Source: CAIQPV01 sp964480365
GTDB taxonomy: Bacteria; Pseudomonadota; Gammaproteobacteria; Burkholderiales; Gallionellaceae
Direction: 5' to 3'
NCBI GenBank assembly: GCA_964480365.1
Contig: CAYZPM010000006.1
Span: 1-64,000, forward strand
DNA length: 64,000 bases
Below, in pieces: positions 34,401 through 43,078 of the stretch (position 1 is its first letter; each line of letters begins with the position of its first letter). The position numbers were made by a program, and so were the translations under genes. A model generated the notes under the pieces. The model saw only the letters and a program-made list of their open reading frames with translations. It ran no database searches and was not told the origin of the DNA.

Positions 34401-35081
34401 ATGAGCGAAAAAATACGGGTTGTTCTGGTGGATGACCACAGTTTGTGCCGACGTGGCCTGACCGAACTTCTGACCCATCGCTATAACATCGCTGTGGTAG
34501 GAGCCACCGACGATGGCGACGAATTGACCGCCCTGTTGAGTGAGCATCATCCTGACTTGGTGGTTATGGACTTGCGCATGGAGCCGGTAAATGGCTTGGG
34601 GCTGCTGGCGCGAATACGCAAGGAGGGTTTTCTCACCCCCGTGTTGATTCTGACCATGAGTGATGCCGAATCCGATCTGGCCAATGCATTGCGTGCCGGG
34701 GTGCGTGGCTACCTGCTCAAGGACATGGCTCCGGACGATGTGGTCGATGCAATCCGTCGGGTCGCCGCTGGCGAAATGGTGGTGGCGCCGGCAATGACGG
34801 CAAAAATGATCGGGATATTGCAGAACGGGTCGCATGAGCAAGATGGGAAAAATACCCTGAAGTCATTGACTGAACGAGAGCGCGAAATACTGCAACTCCT
34901 GGCGTGCGGTGAAAGCAACAAGGCTATCGCCATGACGCTAGGCATCAGTAACGACACGGTTAAACAGCATGTCCGCCACATTCTTACCAAGCTTAATCTC
35001 ACATCAAGGGTAGAAGCAGCAGTATTGTTTGCCGTCGACCAAAAAAATATCGAAGGGGACTTTAAAGTTCCCTCACGATAA
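34401..35081 (+). CDS. NarL-family response regulator
   Basis: 226 aa from the ATG at 34401 with GGAG upstream; an earlier TTG at 34383 lies inside the kinase gene. Receiver domain: VDDHSLCRRG, phosphoacceptor Asp57 in VVMDLRM, and the conserved Lys in GYLLKDMAP. C-terminal LuxR-type helix-turn-helix: LTEREREILQLLACGESNKAIA...VKQHVRHILTKL. Partner of the preceding kinase. Likely targets are the adjacent qmo operon or anaerobic respiration genes, by analogy with NarXL; not shown. Confidence 0.93.
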   Translation: MSEKIRVVLVDDHSLCRRGLTELLTHRYNIAVVGATDDGDELTALLSEHHPDLVVMDLRMEPVNGLGLLARIRKEGFLTPVLILTMSDAESDLANALRAGVRGYLLKDMAPDDVVDAIRRVAAGEMVVAPAMTAKMIGILQNGSHEQDGKNTLKSLTEREREILQLLACGESNKAIAMTLGISNDTVKQHVRHILTKLNLTSRVEAAVLFAVDQKNIEGDFKVPSR

Positions 35082-35099
35082 TAGTTGCACGAAAGCAAA

Positions 35100-35202
35100 A
35101 CCCTTCATCCCAACCCCCTGATGAATTAACTAGCCATTCGGCTAGGCCATCAAAAAACGATAGCCAAGTCGCTGGCTATTCCGGCTGCGGGAGAGGGACT
35201 AT
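35100..35202. repeat. hairpin cluster between convergent genes
   Basis: Two stem-loops, CTAGCC-ATTC-GGCTAG (35130-35145) and TAGCCA/TGGCTA (35161-35178), are framed by CCCTTCATCCCAACCCC on the left and GCGGGAGAGGGA on the right, an arrangement seen in common CCCTCTCCC-type intergenic repeats of Proteobacteria. It may serve as a bidirectional terminator for the response regulator and the kinase on the other strand. Confidence 0.45.
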
Positions 35203-35296
35203 TAAGCTCGCAGATTTTATCAACACTTTCAATTGATCTCGGTAGTAGAACACAAATAGACTACCCAAAAACCAATGCTATTTGACATACTCAATA

Positions 35297-36838
35297 TCAT
35301 TCATGCTCAGTCTTTTTTGTCGGTAAAGCGAAATAAATCGTCGCGCCCTCGCTGACCTTGCCTTCAGCCCATACTCGTCCGCCGTGACGGGTGACGATAC
35401 GCTTGACGAGGGCAAGACCAATGCCCGAACCCTCGTACTTGCCAGTCGGGTGCACACGTTCGAACACCCTGAACAGTTTGTCCGCATAGCGCATATCGAA
35501 CCCGATGCCGTGATCCCTCACCGAGTAAACATTCTCATTTTTTTCAGTTGCGCCGCCTACCTCGATTAACGTCTCGCCATCCGTTGGTGAAAACTTGGCG
35601 GCATTCGCCATCAAGTTACGCAACGCCTCACGGATCATGTTGCTGTCACCCCAGGCTGGCGGAAGCGTGCCGATTTCGAGACGCAAGTGGCGCGCAGGAG
35701 CGGCGACCTGCAACTCCGTGAAAACTTCCGCTGCCAGCTTGGCGACGTCCACGGAGCTGAATTCCATTTTCCGTCTGCCCATGCTCAAGTAGTGCAGGAT
35801 ATCGTCAATCAGTCGTCCCATGCGCTGGGCGTTGTCACGCAGCACTATCACCAGGCGTTTGCCCTCGTCGTCGAGGCTTGCGGCGTGTTCCTCCAGAAGA
35901 ATCTTGGAGAAGCCGTCGAGCGCCCGCAAGGGCGTGCGCATGTCGTGGGACATCGAATAGGAAAAGTCCTCAAGTTCCTTGTTGGAAGCTTCGAGTTGGG
36001 CGGTACGTTGCACCACCCGCTGTTCGAGTTCGATATTAAGCTGGCGGATTTTCGCCGCGTGTTCTTCCAGCACCGACATCATGCTGTTGAATGCATGGGC
36101 CATGTCGGCGATGTCCTGCGGCCCGGTAAGCACGGCACGCACCTGTGATTCGCCCGCTTCGGCGCGCCCCATGCAGGCCGACAACTGTTTGAGCGGTCGC
36201 GTTATGCGATTGGACAGTAAGTTGATCAGGAACAGCAACAGCAGCGCGAAAGAAAACGATGTGGTCAGGTTAGCAACAAAAATGCCGGAGGACATCTGTG
36301 TCAGCGCTGCCTTGCTTAACACCACCGTAACGTACCCGAGCAACTCGGGTGCGACCACCTCATTAAATGGCGAGCTTGGAGGTTGAGAATAGACTGGCGC
36401 GAAAAAACGCCAAGCGTTTGGACTTTCCGCGTCTAGAACGGCGGCGGCTTGCTTCTCATCGGTTTTGTAGGTTCCTGTAGCATGGTTAACTTGCGCCGGG
36501 AATTCGTTGGGATCGATATTTCCGCGCTTTAACAATATACGGTGGTTGACGTCGCGTATTTCCACGCTGATTACTCCCGGAAAATCCAGGGTGGAGTTCA
36601 CCATCTCGGCGACGTTGTCAGCCGATGCATAAATCAGCGCCAGAGTGCTCTGGCGCGCCAGGCTCTCGGTGATGCGCCGACCCTGTTCGAGCAGATTATT
36701 GCGCACCCGATCGTTGGCCTGCCACGATCCAACAACAGAGGAAAACAACGCCAGCATGAGGATGCCGAGCGTCACCGTGATTCCAAGCTGGCGCTGGAAA
36801 GTGAACTTGAGGAGAAATGCAGCGAATATCTTGTTCAT
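35297..36838 (-). CDS. membrane sensor histidine kinase (CHASE-like, HAMP)
   Basis: 513 aa. TM1 residues 18-40, a periplasmic domain about 41-195 with the CHASE8-like pattern LARQSTLALIYASADNVAEMVNSTLDFPGV, TM2 about 196-215, HAMP 215-270, a coiled coil, then HisKA with SYSMSHDMRTPLRAL (His near 305) and HATPase with SVRDHGIGFDMRYADKLF and GSGIGLALVKRIV. The N-terminal 270 residues are clearly paralogous to those of the GGDEF-EAL protein at 37192-39645, so both should sense the same or a related signal. ATG start at the same relative position in both. No response regulator is adjacent. Confidence 0.93.
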   Translation of the reverse strand: MNKIFAAFLLKFTFQRQLGITVTLGILMLALFSSVVGSWQANDRVRNNLLEQGRRITESLARQSTLALIYASADNVAEMVNSTLDFPGVISVEIRDVNHRILLKRGNIDPNEFPAQVNHATGTYKTDEKQAAAVLDAESPNAWRFFAPVYSQPPSSPFNEVVAPELLGYVTVVLSKAALTQMSSGIFVANLTTSFSFALLLLFLINLLSNRITRPLKQLSACMGRAEAGESQVRAVLTGPQDIADMAHAFNSMMSVLEEHAAKIRQLNIELEQRVVQRTAQLEASNKELEDFSYSMSHDMRTPLRALDGFSKILLEEHAASLDDEGKRLVIVLRDNAQRMGRLIDDILHYLSMGRRKMEFSSVDVAKLAAEVFTELQVAAPARHLRLEIGTLPPAWGDSNMIREALRNLMANAAKFSPTDGETLIEVGGATEKNENVYSVRDHGIGFDMRYADKLFRVFERVHPTGKYEGSGIGLALVKRIVTRHGGRVWAEGKVSEGATIYFALPTKKTEHE

Positions 36839-37191
36839 GATTCGAATGACCGTAAGTTAAAACCACGGGCGACATGGAATACACGAAAAAGCGGAGCCTG
36901 TTCCCTCGCACAAACGTTAACGGGATTAACCCAGAAAAAGCAGTTGTCCACGAAAAACACGAAAAGCACGAAATGGGGTAAGCAGGCATTTCACCACAAG
37001 GCGGTGGCAAAAAAATTCAAAATATTTCATGCCGTACATAAATACCCGAATGAGTGAATGTACGGATACATCCTTTTGATTTATTTCGTGCCTTTCGTGT
37101 TTTTCGTGGACCAATAGCCGTTTTTTAAGATTAACGTACAGACTGTTCACAAGCTACTTCATTCGCAGTCATATAATATCAGGCTTTAATA
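36839..37191. other. 353-bp intergenic region with an inverted-repeat element
   Basis: Besides the 166-bp element at 36946-37111, the right edge holds ATAATATCAGGCTTTA (37173-37188), identical to the 5' part of the leader found before the ThDP-enzyme gene (41025-41040). The left part (36839-36945) should contain the promoter of the kinase gene. Confidence 0.45.
36946..37111. mobile_element. 166-bp element with 29-bp imperfect inverted repeats
   Basis: The arms at 36946-36974 and 37083-37111 are reverse complements over 29 bases with one mismatch; they consist of repeated CACGAAA units beginning GTCCACGAAAAACACGAAA. An inner palindrome CCGTACAT/ATGTACGG is also present. Similar CACGAAA-rich repeats are common between genes in many proteobacterial genomes. 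It codes for nothing visible. No target duplication was identified. Confidence 0.5.
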
Positions 37192-39645
37192 TTACCGGCT
37201 GCGTTTGTTGTCCCGCAAACTCAGCATAAACTCTTCCACCGGCACCGGTTTGCCGAACAAATATCCTTGGTAAAGCATGCAACCCATGCTTTCAAGGATG
37301 TTGCGCTGAATTTGTGTTTCAACGCCCTCGGCCATGACTTCCATGCTCAGGTTGTCGGCCATGCCGATGATGGTTTGAATGATGGTCGAATCGGAAGCTT
37401 TGGCGCCGATGTTGCGCACGAACGACTGGTCAATCTTGAGTTGGTTGAGTGGCAGTTGGGTCAGGTAAGCCAGCGATGAATAGCCGGTGCCGAAATCATC
37501 CATGGAGAAACTCACGCCAATTTGTTTGAGAGCCTGCATCTTGGGGATGGTGTCAGCGACATCGTCGAGCACGATGCTCTCGGTCAGCTCAAGTTTGAGG
37601 CGCAAGGGATTGATGGCGGTTTGCTTGATGATTTCGCTCACTTGCGCAACGAAATCATCCTGACGGAATTGTCGTCCGCTGACATTAACGGAAAGATTCA
37701 AATCACGGGTGAGGCGGTCTGCTTCCCATGCCTTGAGTTGCTGGCAGGCGCTTTTTAATACCCATTCCCCGATAGGAAGGATGAGTCGGGTTTCTTCCGC
37801 CAGCGGGATGAATTGCATCGGCGATATCAAGCCCCGCTCAGGATGAATCCAGCGCAGCAAAACTTCCGCCCCCAGAATGCGCCCGGTGCGATTGACTTGC
37901 ATCTGGTAATAAAGCTGGAATTCCTGTTTGTGCAATGCCTCTCGCAATCCGGCTTCAAGCTGGGCGCGAGCTTCCAGTCCCTCCTGCATCACGGGATCGA
38001 AGAAACGCAGAGTATTGCGACCGGCTTTTTTCGCTTCGTACATGGCCGTGTCGGCCTGTTTAAGCAAGTCGTCGACCTTCTGCTTGTAATTGCAGAACAG
38101 GGTGATGCCCATGCTCAATGAACTATGGAACTCGTTTCCTTCAAGAATATAGGGCTTGTTAAGCTCTTCCAGCACTTTCTCGCCCACTCCCCGCGCTTGC
38201 GTGGCGGCCTGAGACATATCTTCGCTCAGGCCCTCCAGCAACAACACGAACTCATCTCCGCCGAAACGCGATACGCTGTCGCCCTCGCGCACGCATGCCT
38301 GCAGACGTTTGGCCACCTCGATCAGCAGCAAGTCTCCGATATCATGCCCTTTGGTGTCGTTCAGCGTCTTGAAATTATCGAGGTCGATGAACATCAGCGC
38401 GCCGCAAGTCTGGTTGCGCGCACCGGTTGCGACAGCCCGTCGCAGGCGGTCAAGCAACAGGCGCCGGTTGGGCAGTTGGCTGAGCGGGTCATAAAAGGCG
38501 AGCTGGTGAATTTTACTTTTGGCCTGTTTGCGTTCGGTAAAATCAACAAACGCGCCGACGTAATTTGTGACCTTGCCGTCCTGGCCGACAACTGCGGTAA
38601 TATTCAACCATGCCGGATAAACCTTACCGTTTTTGCGTCGATCCAATATCTCACCTTGCCAGTTATTGGCATGACGCAGGATTTTCCACATGCGCCGGAA
38701 GAATTCTGCGTCATGGTAATTAGACTTGAGCATGGACGGGGGCTTGCCGATCACTTCCTTGGCGCTGTAGCCGGTTAGCAGGGTGAATGCCTGGTTGACC
38801 CGGATTATCACCGTATTCTCATCGGTCACCATTATGGCTTCTTTGGTCTCAAAGGCGATGGCGGCGATACGCAAGGCCGCTTCGCGTTCTTCCTGCGCCA
38901 ACATCATGTTGTTGAAAGCGTGCGCCATGTCGGCGATGTCCTTTGGTCCTCCAGGCATAGCCCGCACGTGTGATTCACCTCTTTGGGCACGCCCTATGCT
39001 ATCTGACAAATGATCGAGCGGTCGCGTTATGCTGCGGGTAAAGAGGCGAATCAGGAACAGGAACAGCAGTGCGAAGGAAAATGATGTAGCGAGGTTGGAG
39101 ATGAAAATATCGGAGGTCATCCGGGTCAGCGCCTCCTTGCTCATGAATACCGATACCTGTCCGAGCAACTCGGGAGGAGACGCTTCGTTAAACGGCGATT
39201 CCTCGGTAGGTTGTGAATACACCGGCGCGGCAAAGTGCCACATGTTGCTGTTTTCCGCATTGAGTACGGCGGCTTGCAAGCCGCCAGCGTGACCAGCATG
39301 TTCGAGAAATTCGGCGAGGTTGACGTCGCCGCGAGCCAACAACAATTTCCCGTGGGCATTACGTATTTCCACGCCGACCACTCCGGGAAAAGCCATGGTG
39401 ACGTTCACCGCTTCGGCGGCGTTGTCGGCTGAAGAGTAAACCAGCGCCAGAGTGCTTTGCCGCGCCAGATTCTCGGTGATGTGCTGCCCCTGCTCAATAA
39501 GGTCGTGACGCACCCGCTCATTGCCCTGCCACGATCCCACTATCGAAGAAAAAAATGCCAGAAAGAAAATGCCAAGCGTTACCGTGATGCTGAGTTGGCG
39601 CTGGAAGGAGAGCTTTTGTAAAAATGCGGCGAACATTTTATTCAA
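37192..39645 (-). CDS. membrane sensor PAS-GGDEF-EAL protein
   Basis: 817 aa. TM1 about 18-40, CHASE8-like periplasmic domain with LARQSTLALVYSSADNAAEAVN, TM2 about 193-213, HAMP about 213-270, PAS about 275-395, GGDEF about 400-560 with intact RFGGDEF, and EAL about 575-815 with the full set EVLLRW, LELTES, DDFGTGYSS, LKIDQSFV and AEGVET. Both c-di-GMP synthesis and breakdown look chemically possible. The start is a TTG at 39645, supported by alignment with MNKIFAAF of the paralogous kinase; an ATG nine bases later is the alternative. It follows the ABC_sub_bind gene after 12 bases, so the periplasmic protein and this sensor probably work together. Confidence 0.93.
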   Translation of the reverse strand: MNKMFAAFLQKLSFQRQLSITVTLGIFFLAFFSSIVGSWQGNERVRHDLIEQGQHITENLARQSTLALVYSSADNAAEAVNVTMAFPGVVGVEIRNAHGKLLLARGDVNLAEFLEHAGHAGGLQAAVLNAENSNMWHFAAPVYSQPTEESPFNEASPPELLGQVSVFMSKEALTRMTSDIFISNLATSFSFALLFLFLIRLFTRSITRPLDHLSDSIGRAQRGESHVRAMPGGPKDIADMAHAFNNMMLAQEEREAALRIAAIAFETKEAIMVTDENTVIIRVNQAFTLLTGYSAKEVIGKPPSMLKSNYHDAEFFRRMWKILRHANNWQGEILDRRKNGKVYPAWLNITAVVGQDGKVTNYVGAFVDFTERKQAKSKIHQLAFYDPLSQLPNRRLLLDRLRRAVATGARNQTCGALMFIDLDNFKTLNDTKGHDIGDLLLIEVAKRLQACVREGDSVSRFGGDEFVLLLEGLSEDMSQAATQARGVGEKVLEELNKPYILEGNEFHSSLSMGITLFCNYKQKVDDLLKQADTAMYEAKKAGRNTLRFFDPVMQEGLEARAQLEAGLREALHKQEFQLYYQMQVNRTGRILGAEVLLRWIHPERGLISPMQFIPLAEETRLILPIGEWVLKSACQQLKAWEADRLTRDLNLSVNVSGRQFRQDDFVAQVSEIIKQTAINPLRLKLELTESIVLDDVADTIPKMQALKQIGVSFSMDDFGTGYSSLAYLTQLPLNQLKIDQSFVRNIGAKASDSTIIQTIIGMADNLSMEVMAEGVETQIQRNILESMGCMLYQGYLFGKPVPVEEFMLSLRDNKRSR

Positions 39646-39657
39646 GATCGGCGCGCC

Positions 39658-40908
39658 TTATTGTTCCGGAAACGCCATGTCGAAACTTTGTGGACGGCTG
39701 GAATTGAGTCCAAGATGCTTGGCTGTACGCAGGTTGACTGCCATCAACACTTCGCGCAACGGAAACATGCCGGATGAATCATTTTCGCCGGAAGCCAAAA
39801 AGTCGAGCGCGGAACCCGCAAGATGGCGGCCCAGCTCAACGTTGTTGGGGTACAGCGAGAACAGCACGCCGCGCTTGACGTGGCCGAAACTGCTGGAGAA
39901 CACCGCAAGGTTACGTGCCCAGGACTCCTGCAGCAGCATCGGAAGCACCGTGCTGTCTTCTACCGTGGTGGAATCCTGCGGCAGCCATAACGCATCCTCG
40001 CTGGTATCGGCAGCGGCGAGTATCTGCTGATAAGCCTGCATCGCACTGCGCAAGTCCTGCGCTTCATAGGCTGTAAGTTCCAGCCCCTGAGTGCGTGCAG
40101 CCTCTTTCGCCAAGCGCATCATCCACGCATTCTGGCGGGGATCGTACACAGTGAACACCCTCCGCACCTTGGGCATCAGCCCCTTCAGACGCGAAAACAG
40201 CAGCGCCGGATCAGGCGACAGGCTATTTACCTGCAAGTTGCGAATTTCATTTTCAGTCGCCGTAAATACGCCGCCCACCACGATGCCTATGTTGCTATCC
40301 AGTGTGGAGGCGACCTTCACACCTTGCCTGCCGAGTGCGATCACCACCCTGGTATTCTGGCGGCGCAGGGAATTATTCAGATCACCGACATTCACGTTCG
40401 GCCCCACCGCGAAATTGGTCACGCGCCCTTGAGCCTTGGCCTCGATGCCATCAATGATCTGTGTGAATACACTGCGATACGGTTCACCGATGTCCGGGTA
40501 GATGACTGCAATGGAGCCGCCTCCCGATGCCTGTGCGACTTTGTTGGCAAGGTTTCTTCTTGTGGTGGTATCGACGGGGCCGGCGACATGAATGGGAAAA
40601 ACCACCACATCCGGATACGCCTCAATGGCGCTCATTACTTCGGGGGGATATTCCGGTTCCAGCAGTTGCGAAGCGGGTGAAGGAAGGAGCGGGGCTATGT
40701 CGCGAATCCCCCCGGAGTTAGCTTCCTGCACGGATACGTTCTCGTGGGGCAAGAAGGCTGCGTCTTTTTGGATCGCCCACGCCGGAGCAGCGACCTCCAT
40801 CAGCAATGAGGCCGCCAGCACGCTAGCCACCGAGCCAACCCGCAGTCGGGAAAAAAGCTCGGCGCAGGATAGTGAAAGTGTTGTGAACATGCCCATAATT
40901 ATCTTCAT
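39658..40908 (-). CDS. ABC_sub_bind-type periplasmic substrate-binding protein
   Basis: 416 aa. N-terminal signal peptide with a hydrophobic core VGSVASVLAASLLMEVAAPAWA. The mature part has the two-lobed type-1 fold of ABC_sub_bind proteins (VVIALGRQGVKVAS, VVGGVFTATENEI, RVFTVYDPRQNAWMMRLAKEA). No ABC ATPase or permease is adjacent. Proteins of this type are often encoded with membrane GGDEF or kinase sensors and may present a ligand to them; the 12-base gap to the GGDEF-EAL gene fits that idea. It is divergent from the ThDP-enzyme operon. Confidence 0.85.
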   Translation of the reverse strand: MKIIMGMFTTLSLSCAELFSRLRVGSVASVLAASLLMEVAAPAWAIQKDAAFLPHENVSVQEANSGGIRDIAPLLPSPASQLLEPEYPPEVMSAIEAYPDVVVFPIHVAGPVDTTTRRNLANKVAQASGGGSIAVIYPDIGEPYRSVFTQIIDGIEAKAQGRVTNFAVGPNVNVGDLNNSLRRQNTRVVIALGRQGVKVASTLDSNIGIVVGGVFTATENEIRNLQVNSLSPDPALLFSRLKGLMPKVRRVFTVYDPRQNAWMMRLAKEAARTQGLELTAYEAQDLRSAMQAYQQILAAADTSEDALWLPQDSTTVEDSTVLPMLLQESWARNLAVFSSSFGHVKRGVLFSLYPNNVELGRHLAGSALDFLASGENDSSGMFPLREVLMAVNLRTAKHLGLNSSRPQSFDMAFPEQ

Positions 40909-41016
40909 TTGGTGTTGTTCAAGTCAGCTTTGGTCGCGCAAGCAGTCAAATGTTTCCGCTTGAATTATTTTCTATGGCGCTTCCTTCAGAATCATTCTCA
41001 CACCAGTCACTTCACT

Positions 41017-41197
41017 TGCATACAATAATATCAGGCTTTATAGTATCCATACAGCATTTATGGTTAAAATACATGCTTCGCGGAAAATTGCGGTTGCAGG
41101 TTTCACTGCAATAATAACCGGCATCAGACCGGCATGCCAATATTGATTGGCTAACAATAACGAGATGTTGGTTAACATCATCAGGAGGAACCCTGCC
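41017..41197 (+). promoter_or_regulatory. conserved structured 5' leader, copy 1 (ThDP-enzyme operon)
   Basis: This region matches the one before the TonB receptor (45495-45690) along most of its length: AATATCAGGC (41027-41036), a CCAT/ATGG pairing (41047-41063), a TTGC/GCAA stem (41094-41111), the block AATAACCGGCATCAGACC (41113-41130) and GGCATGCC. Then comes a hairpin GCCAAT-ATTG-ATTGGC (41136-41151), TAACAATAACGAG, a hairpin GATGTT/AACATC (41164-41179) and AGGAGG before the ATG. The GCCAAT hairpin is GCCGAT/ATCGGC in the other copy, a compensatory change. It could be a riboswitch, an RNA-protein site or a strong promoter-plus-leader; it matches no riboswitch class I know. Confidence 0.6.
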
Positions 41198-43066
41198 ATG
41201 GGTGCTAAGATTTCGCTTGTCCATAACCACACGGAAATATCCGTGGAAAATCCAAAAATCATTCCGGCTCAAACGCTGGAAGTGGCGGATTTGCTGGTTG
41301 CCTATCTGGAACAGTTGGGAGTCGAATACGTATTCGGTGTCCCTGGCGGCGCAATCGAACCGCTTTACAACGCTCTCGCCAGAAGCGCACGCAGGGGCGG
41401 CATTCGGCACATTCTGGCGCGGCATGAAGCCGGTGCCGCCTTCATGGCCGATGGTTATACCCGCGAAAGCGGCAAGATCGGCGTCTGCTGTTCCACTTCC
41501 GGGCCGGGCGCCACCAACCTCATCACCGGTGTTGCCTGCGCCTACGACAACAATATTCCGATGCTGGTGATTACCGGGCAACCCGCGTTGCCTTCCTTCG
41601 GCAAAAATCCATTGCAGGACTCTTCCTGTACCGGAATCAATACGCTGAGCATGTTTCGCCACTGCACCCGCTACAATTCCCTTGTGTCACATCCGAAGCA
41701 ACTCGAAGCCAAACTGGTTTCCGCGTTGCAACGCGCCGTCCGTACGCCCAAAGGCCCGTCGCACTTGACTGTTCCGGTAGATGTCTTCCGCAGCCCAAGC
41801 TCCCATCCGGCCCCCTCCTACGATCTGCAAAGCCTGTTGTCGCCATCTTCTCTGGTGGACGATGACGCGATTGAAACGTTGCGAGGAATGTTGTTAGAAG
41901 CCAATAACGTTGTGTTACTGATAGGAGGCTGGTGCGGCGAGGCTATCGGCTCGATACTTCAGTTCGCTGCACTGAGCGGAGCATCATTTGTCACGACGCC
42001 GGACGGCAAAGGGTTGGTTAGTCCGATGCATCCGCTGTTTCGTGGCGTGTTCGGTTTTGGCGGACACAGCTCGGCTGAGGCTGCGCTACGCGACAAACCT
42101 GTTGATTTGATTCTGGCGATCGGCACCAGCATGGGCGAATGGAACAGCGGCGGCTGGTGCGACAGCCTGCTCAATGAACGGCTGGTGCATATAGACGAAT
42201 CGGAAGAACACCTTTCGCGCACGCCGATGGCGCGCCTCCATGTGCGCGGTCGCATATTGTCGGTCTTTAACCGGCTGGTTGAACACTTGCATAACCAGCG
42301 CAAGACCGGCAATTCCGAGTATGACCGGCAGCGTGCTTCGCGCGAGCCGGATGGTACAAAATGGGTCCCTCACCACATGCTGGCGGCACCCGAAAAATAC
42401 GTGAGTAATGCGACACCGATTACGCCACAACGGCTGATGCGCGAGTTGGGTTCCCTTTTTCCGCCGAGCACACGCTACCTCGCCGACACCGGCAACAGCG
42501 TTTCCTGGTCGGTTCACTATTTACATCCTGGCATAGACCGGCGTCTCGGTGAAAGAAGACTGGGCGGAGGCGGGCGCAAAATCTCGCCAGGACTGCGCAA
42601 GACAGATGGCGGCTGGCTGCGCGTAACGATGAATTTTGCTCCGATGGGATGGGCTATCGGCGGCGCTGTCGGCACTGCAGCCGCCAATCCTAATGTACCG
42701 GTGGTCTGCATTACCGGCGACGGTAGTATGCTGATGAACGGCCAGGAAATTTCAGTCGCCGTCGCCGAAAAACTGAGCGTCATCTTCGTAGTGCTCAACG
42801 ACCAATCGCTGGGCATGGTCAAGCATGGCCAGCGTCTGGCCGGTGCGGAACAGATCGGCTGCGACCTGCCACCCACCGATTTCGCCGCGCTGGCACGCGC
42901 GATGGGTGCCGAAGCACATACCATCCGTTCGCCGGAAGATATATTCGGGCTGGATATCGCCGCCATGTGCGCGCATAAAGGCCCGACCTTGCTGGACGTT
43001 CACATTGATCCCGATGAGGTACCACCGATGAATGTCAGGATGCGTGTATTGGCTAATGCTCTTTAA
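41198..43066 (+). CDS. thiamine-diphosphate-dependent enzyme, acetolactate-synthase-like
   Basis: 622 aa from the ATG at 41198 (AGGAGG nine bases upstream). Three-domain ThDP layout: Pyr domain with the catalytic Glu in ARHEAGAAFMADGYT, a central domain, and the PP domain with ThDP/Mg motif ITGDGSMLMN...LNDQSLGMVKHG. Overall it resembles acetolactate synthase and related decarboxylating ligases, and the reaction is probably a pyruvate-type decarboxylation-condensation. Odd: a basic Gly/Arg-rich insert (residues about 447-470, DRRLGERRLGGGGRK). The stretch before 41198 is leader, not coding. It heads an operon with an SDR and two citrate-synthase-like genes. Confidence 0.85.
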   Translation: MGAKISLVHNHTEISVENPKIIPAQTLEVADLLVAYLEQLGVEYVFGVPGGAIEPLYNALARSARRGGIRHILARHEAGAAFMADGYTRESGKIGVCCSTSGPGATNLITGVACAYDNNIPMLVITGQPALPSFGKNPLQDSSCTGINTLSMFRHCTRYNSLVSHPKQLEAKLVSALQRAVRTPKGPSHLTVPVDVFRSPSSHPAPSYDLQSLLSPSSLVDDDAIETLRGMLLEANNVVLLIGGWCGEAIGSILQFAALSGASFVTTPDGKGLVSPMHPLFRGVFGFGGHSSAEAALRDKPVDLILAIGTSMGEWNSGGWCDSLLNERLVHIDESEEHLSRTPMARLHVRGRILSVFNRLVEHLHNQRKTGNSEYDRQRASREPDGTKWVPHHMLAAPEKYVSNATPITPQRLMRELGSLFPPSTRYLADTGNSVSWSVHYLHPGIDRRLGERRLGGGGRKISPGLRKTDGGWLRVTMNFAPMGWAIGGAVGTAAANPNVPVVCITGDGSMLMNGQEISVAVAEKLSVIFVVLNDQSLGMVKHGQRLAGAEQIGCDLPPTDFAALARAMGAEAHTIRSPEDIFGLDIAAMCAHKGPTLLDVHIDPDEVPPMNVRMRVLANAL

Positions 43067-43078
43067 GAAAGGATGACG

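Noticed and set aside
41017..41197. TPP riboswitch in front of the ThDP enzyme
   Set aside because: The CUGAGA and ACCUGAUCUGGAUAAUGCC-type cores are absent, and the same leader precedes the TonB receptor.
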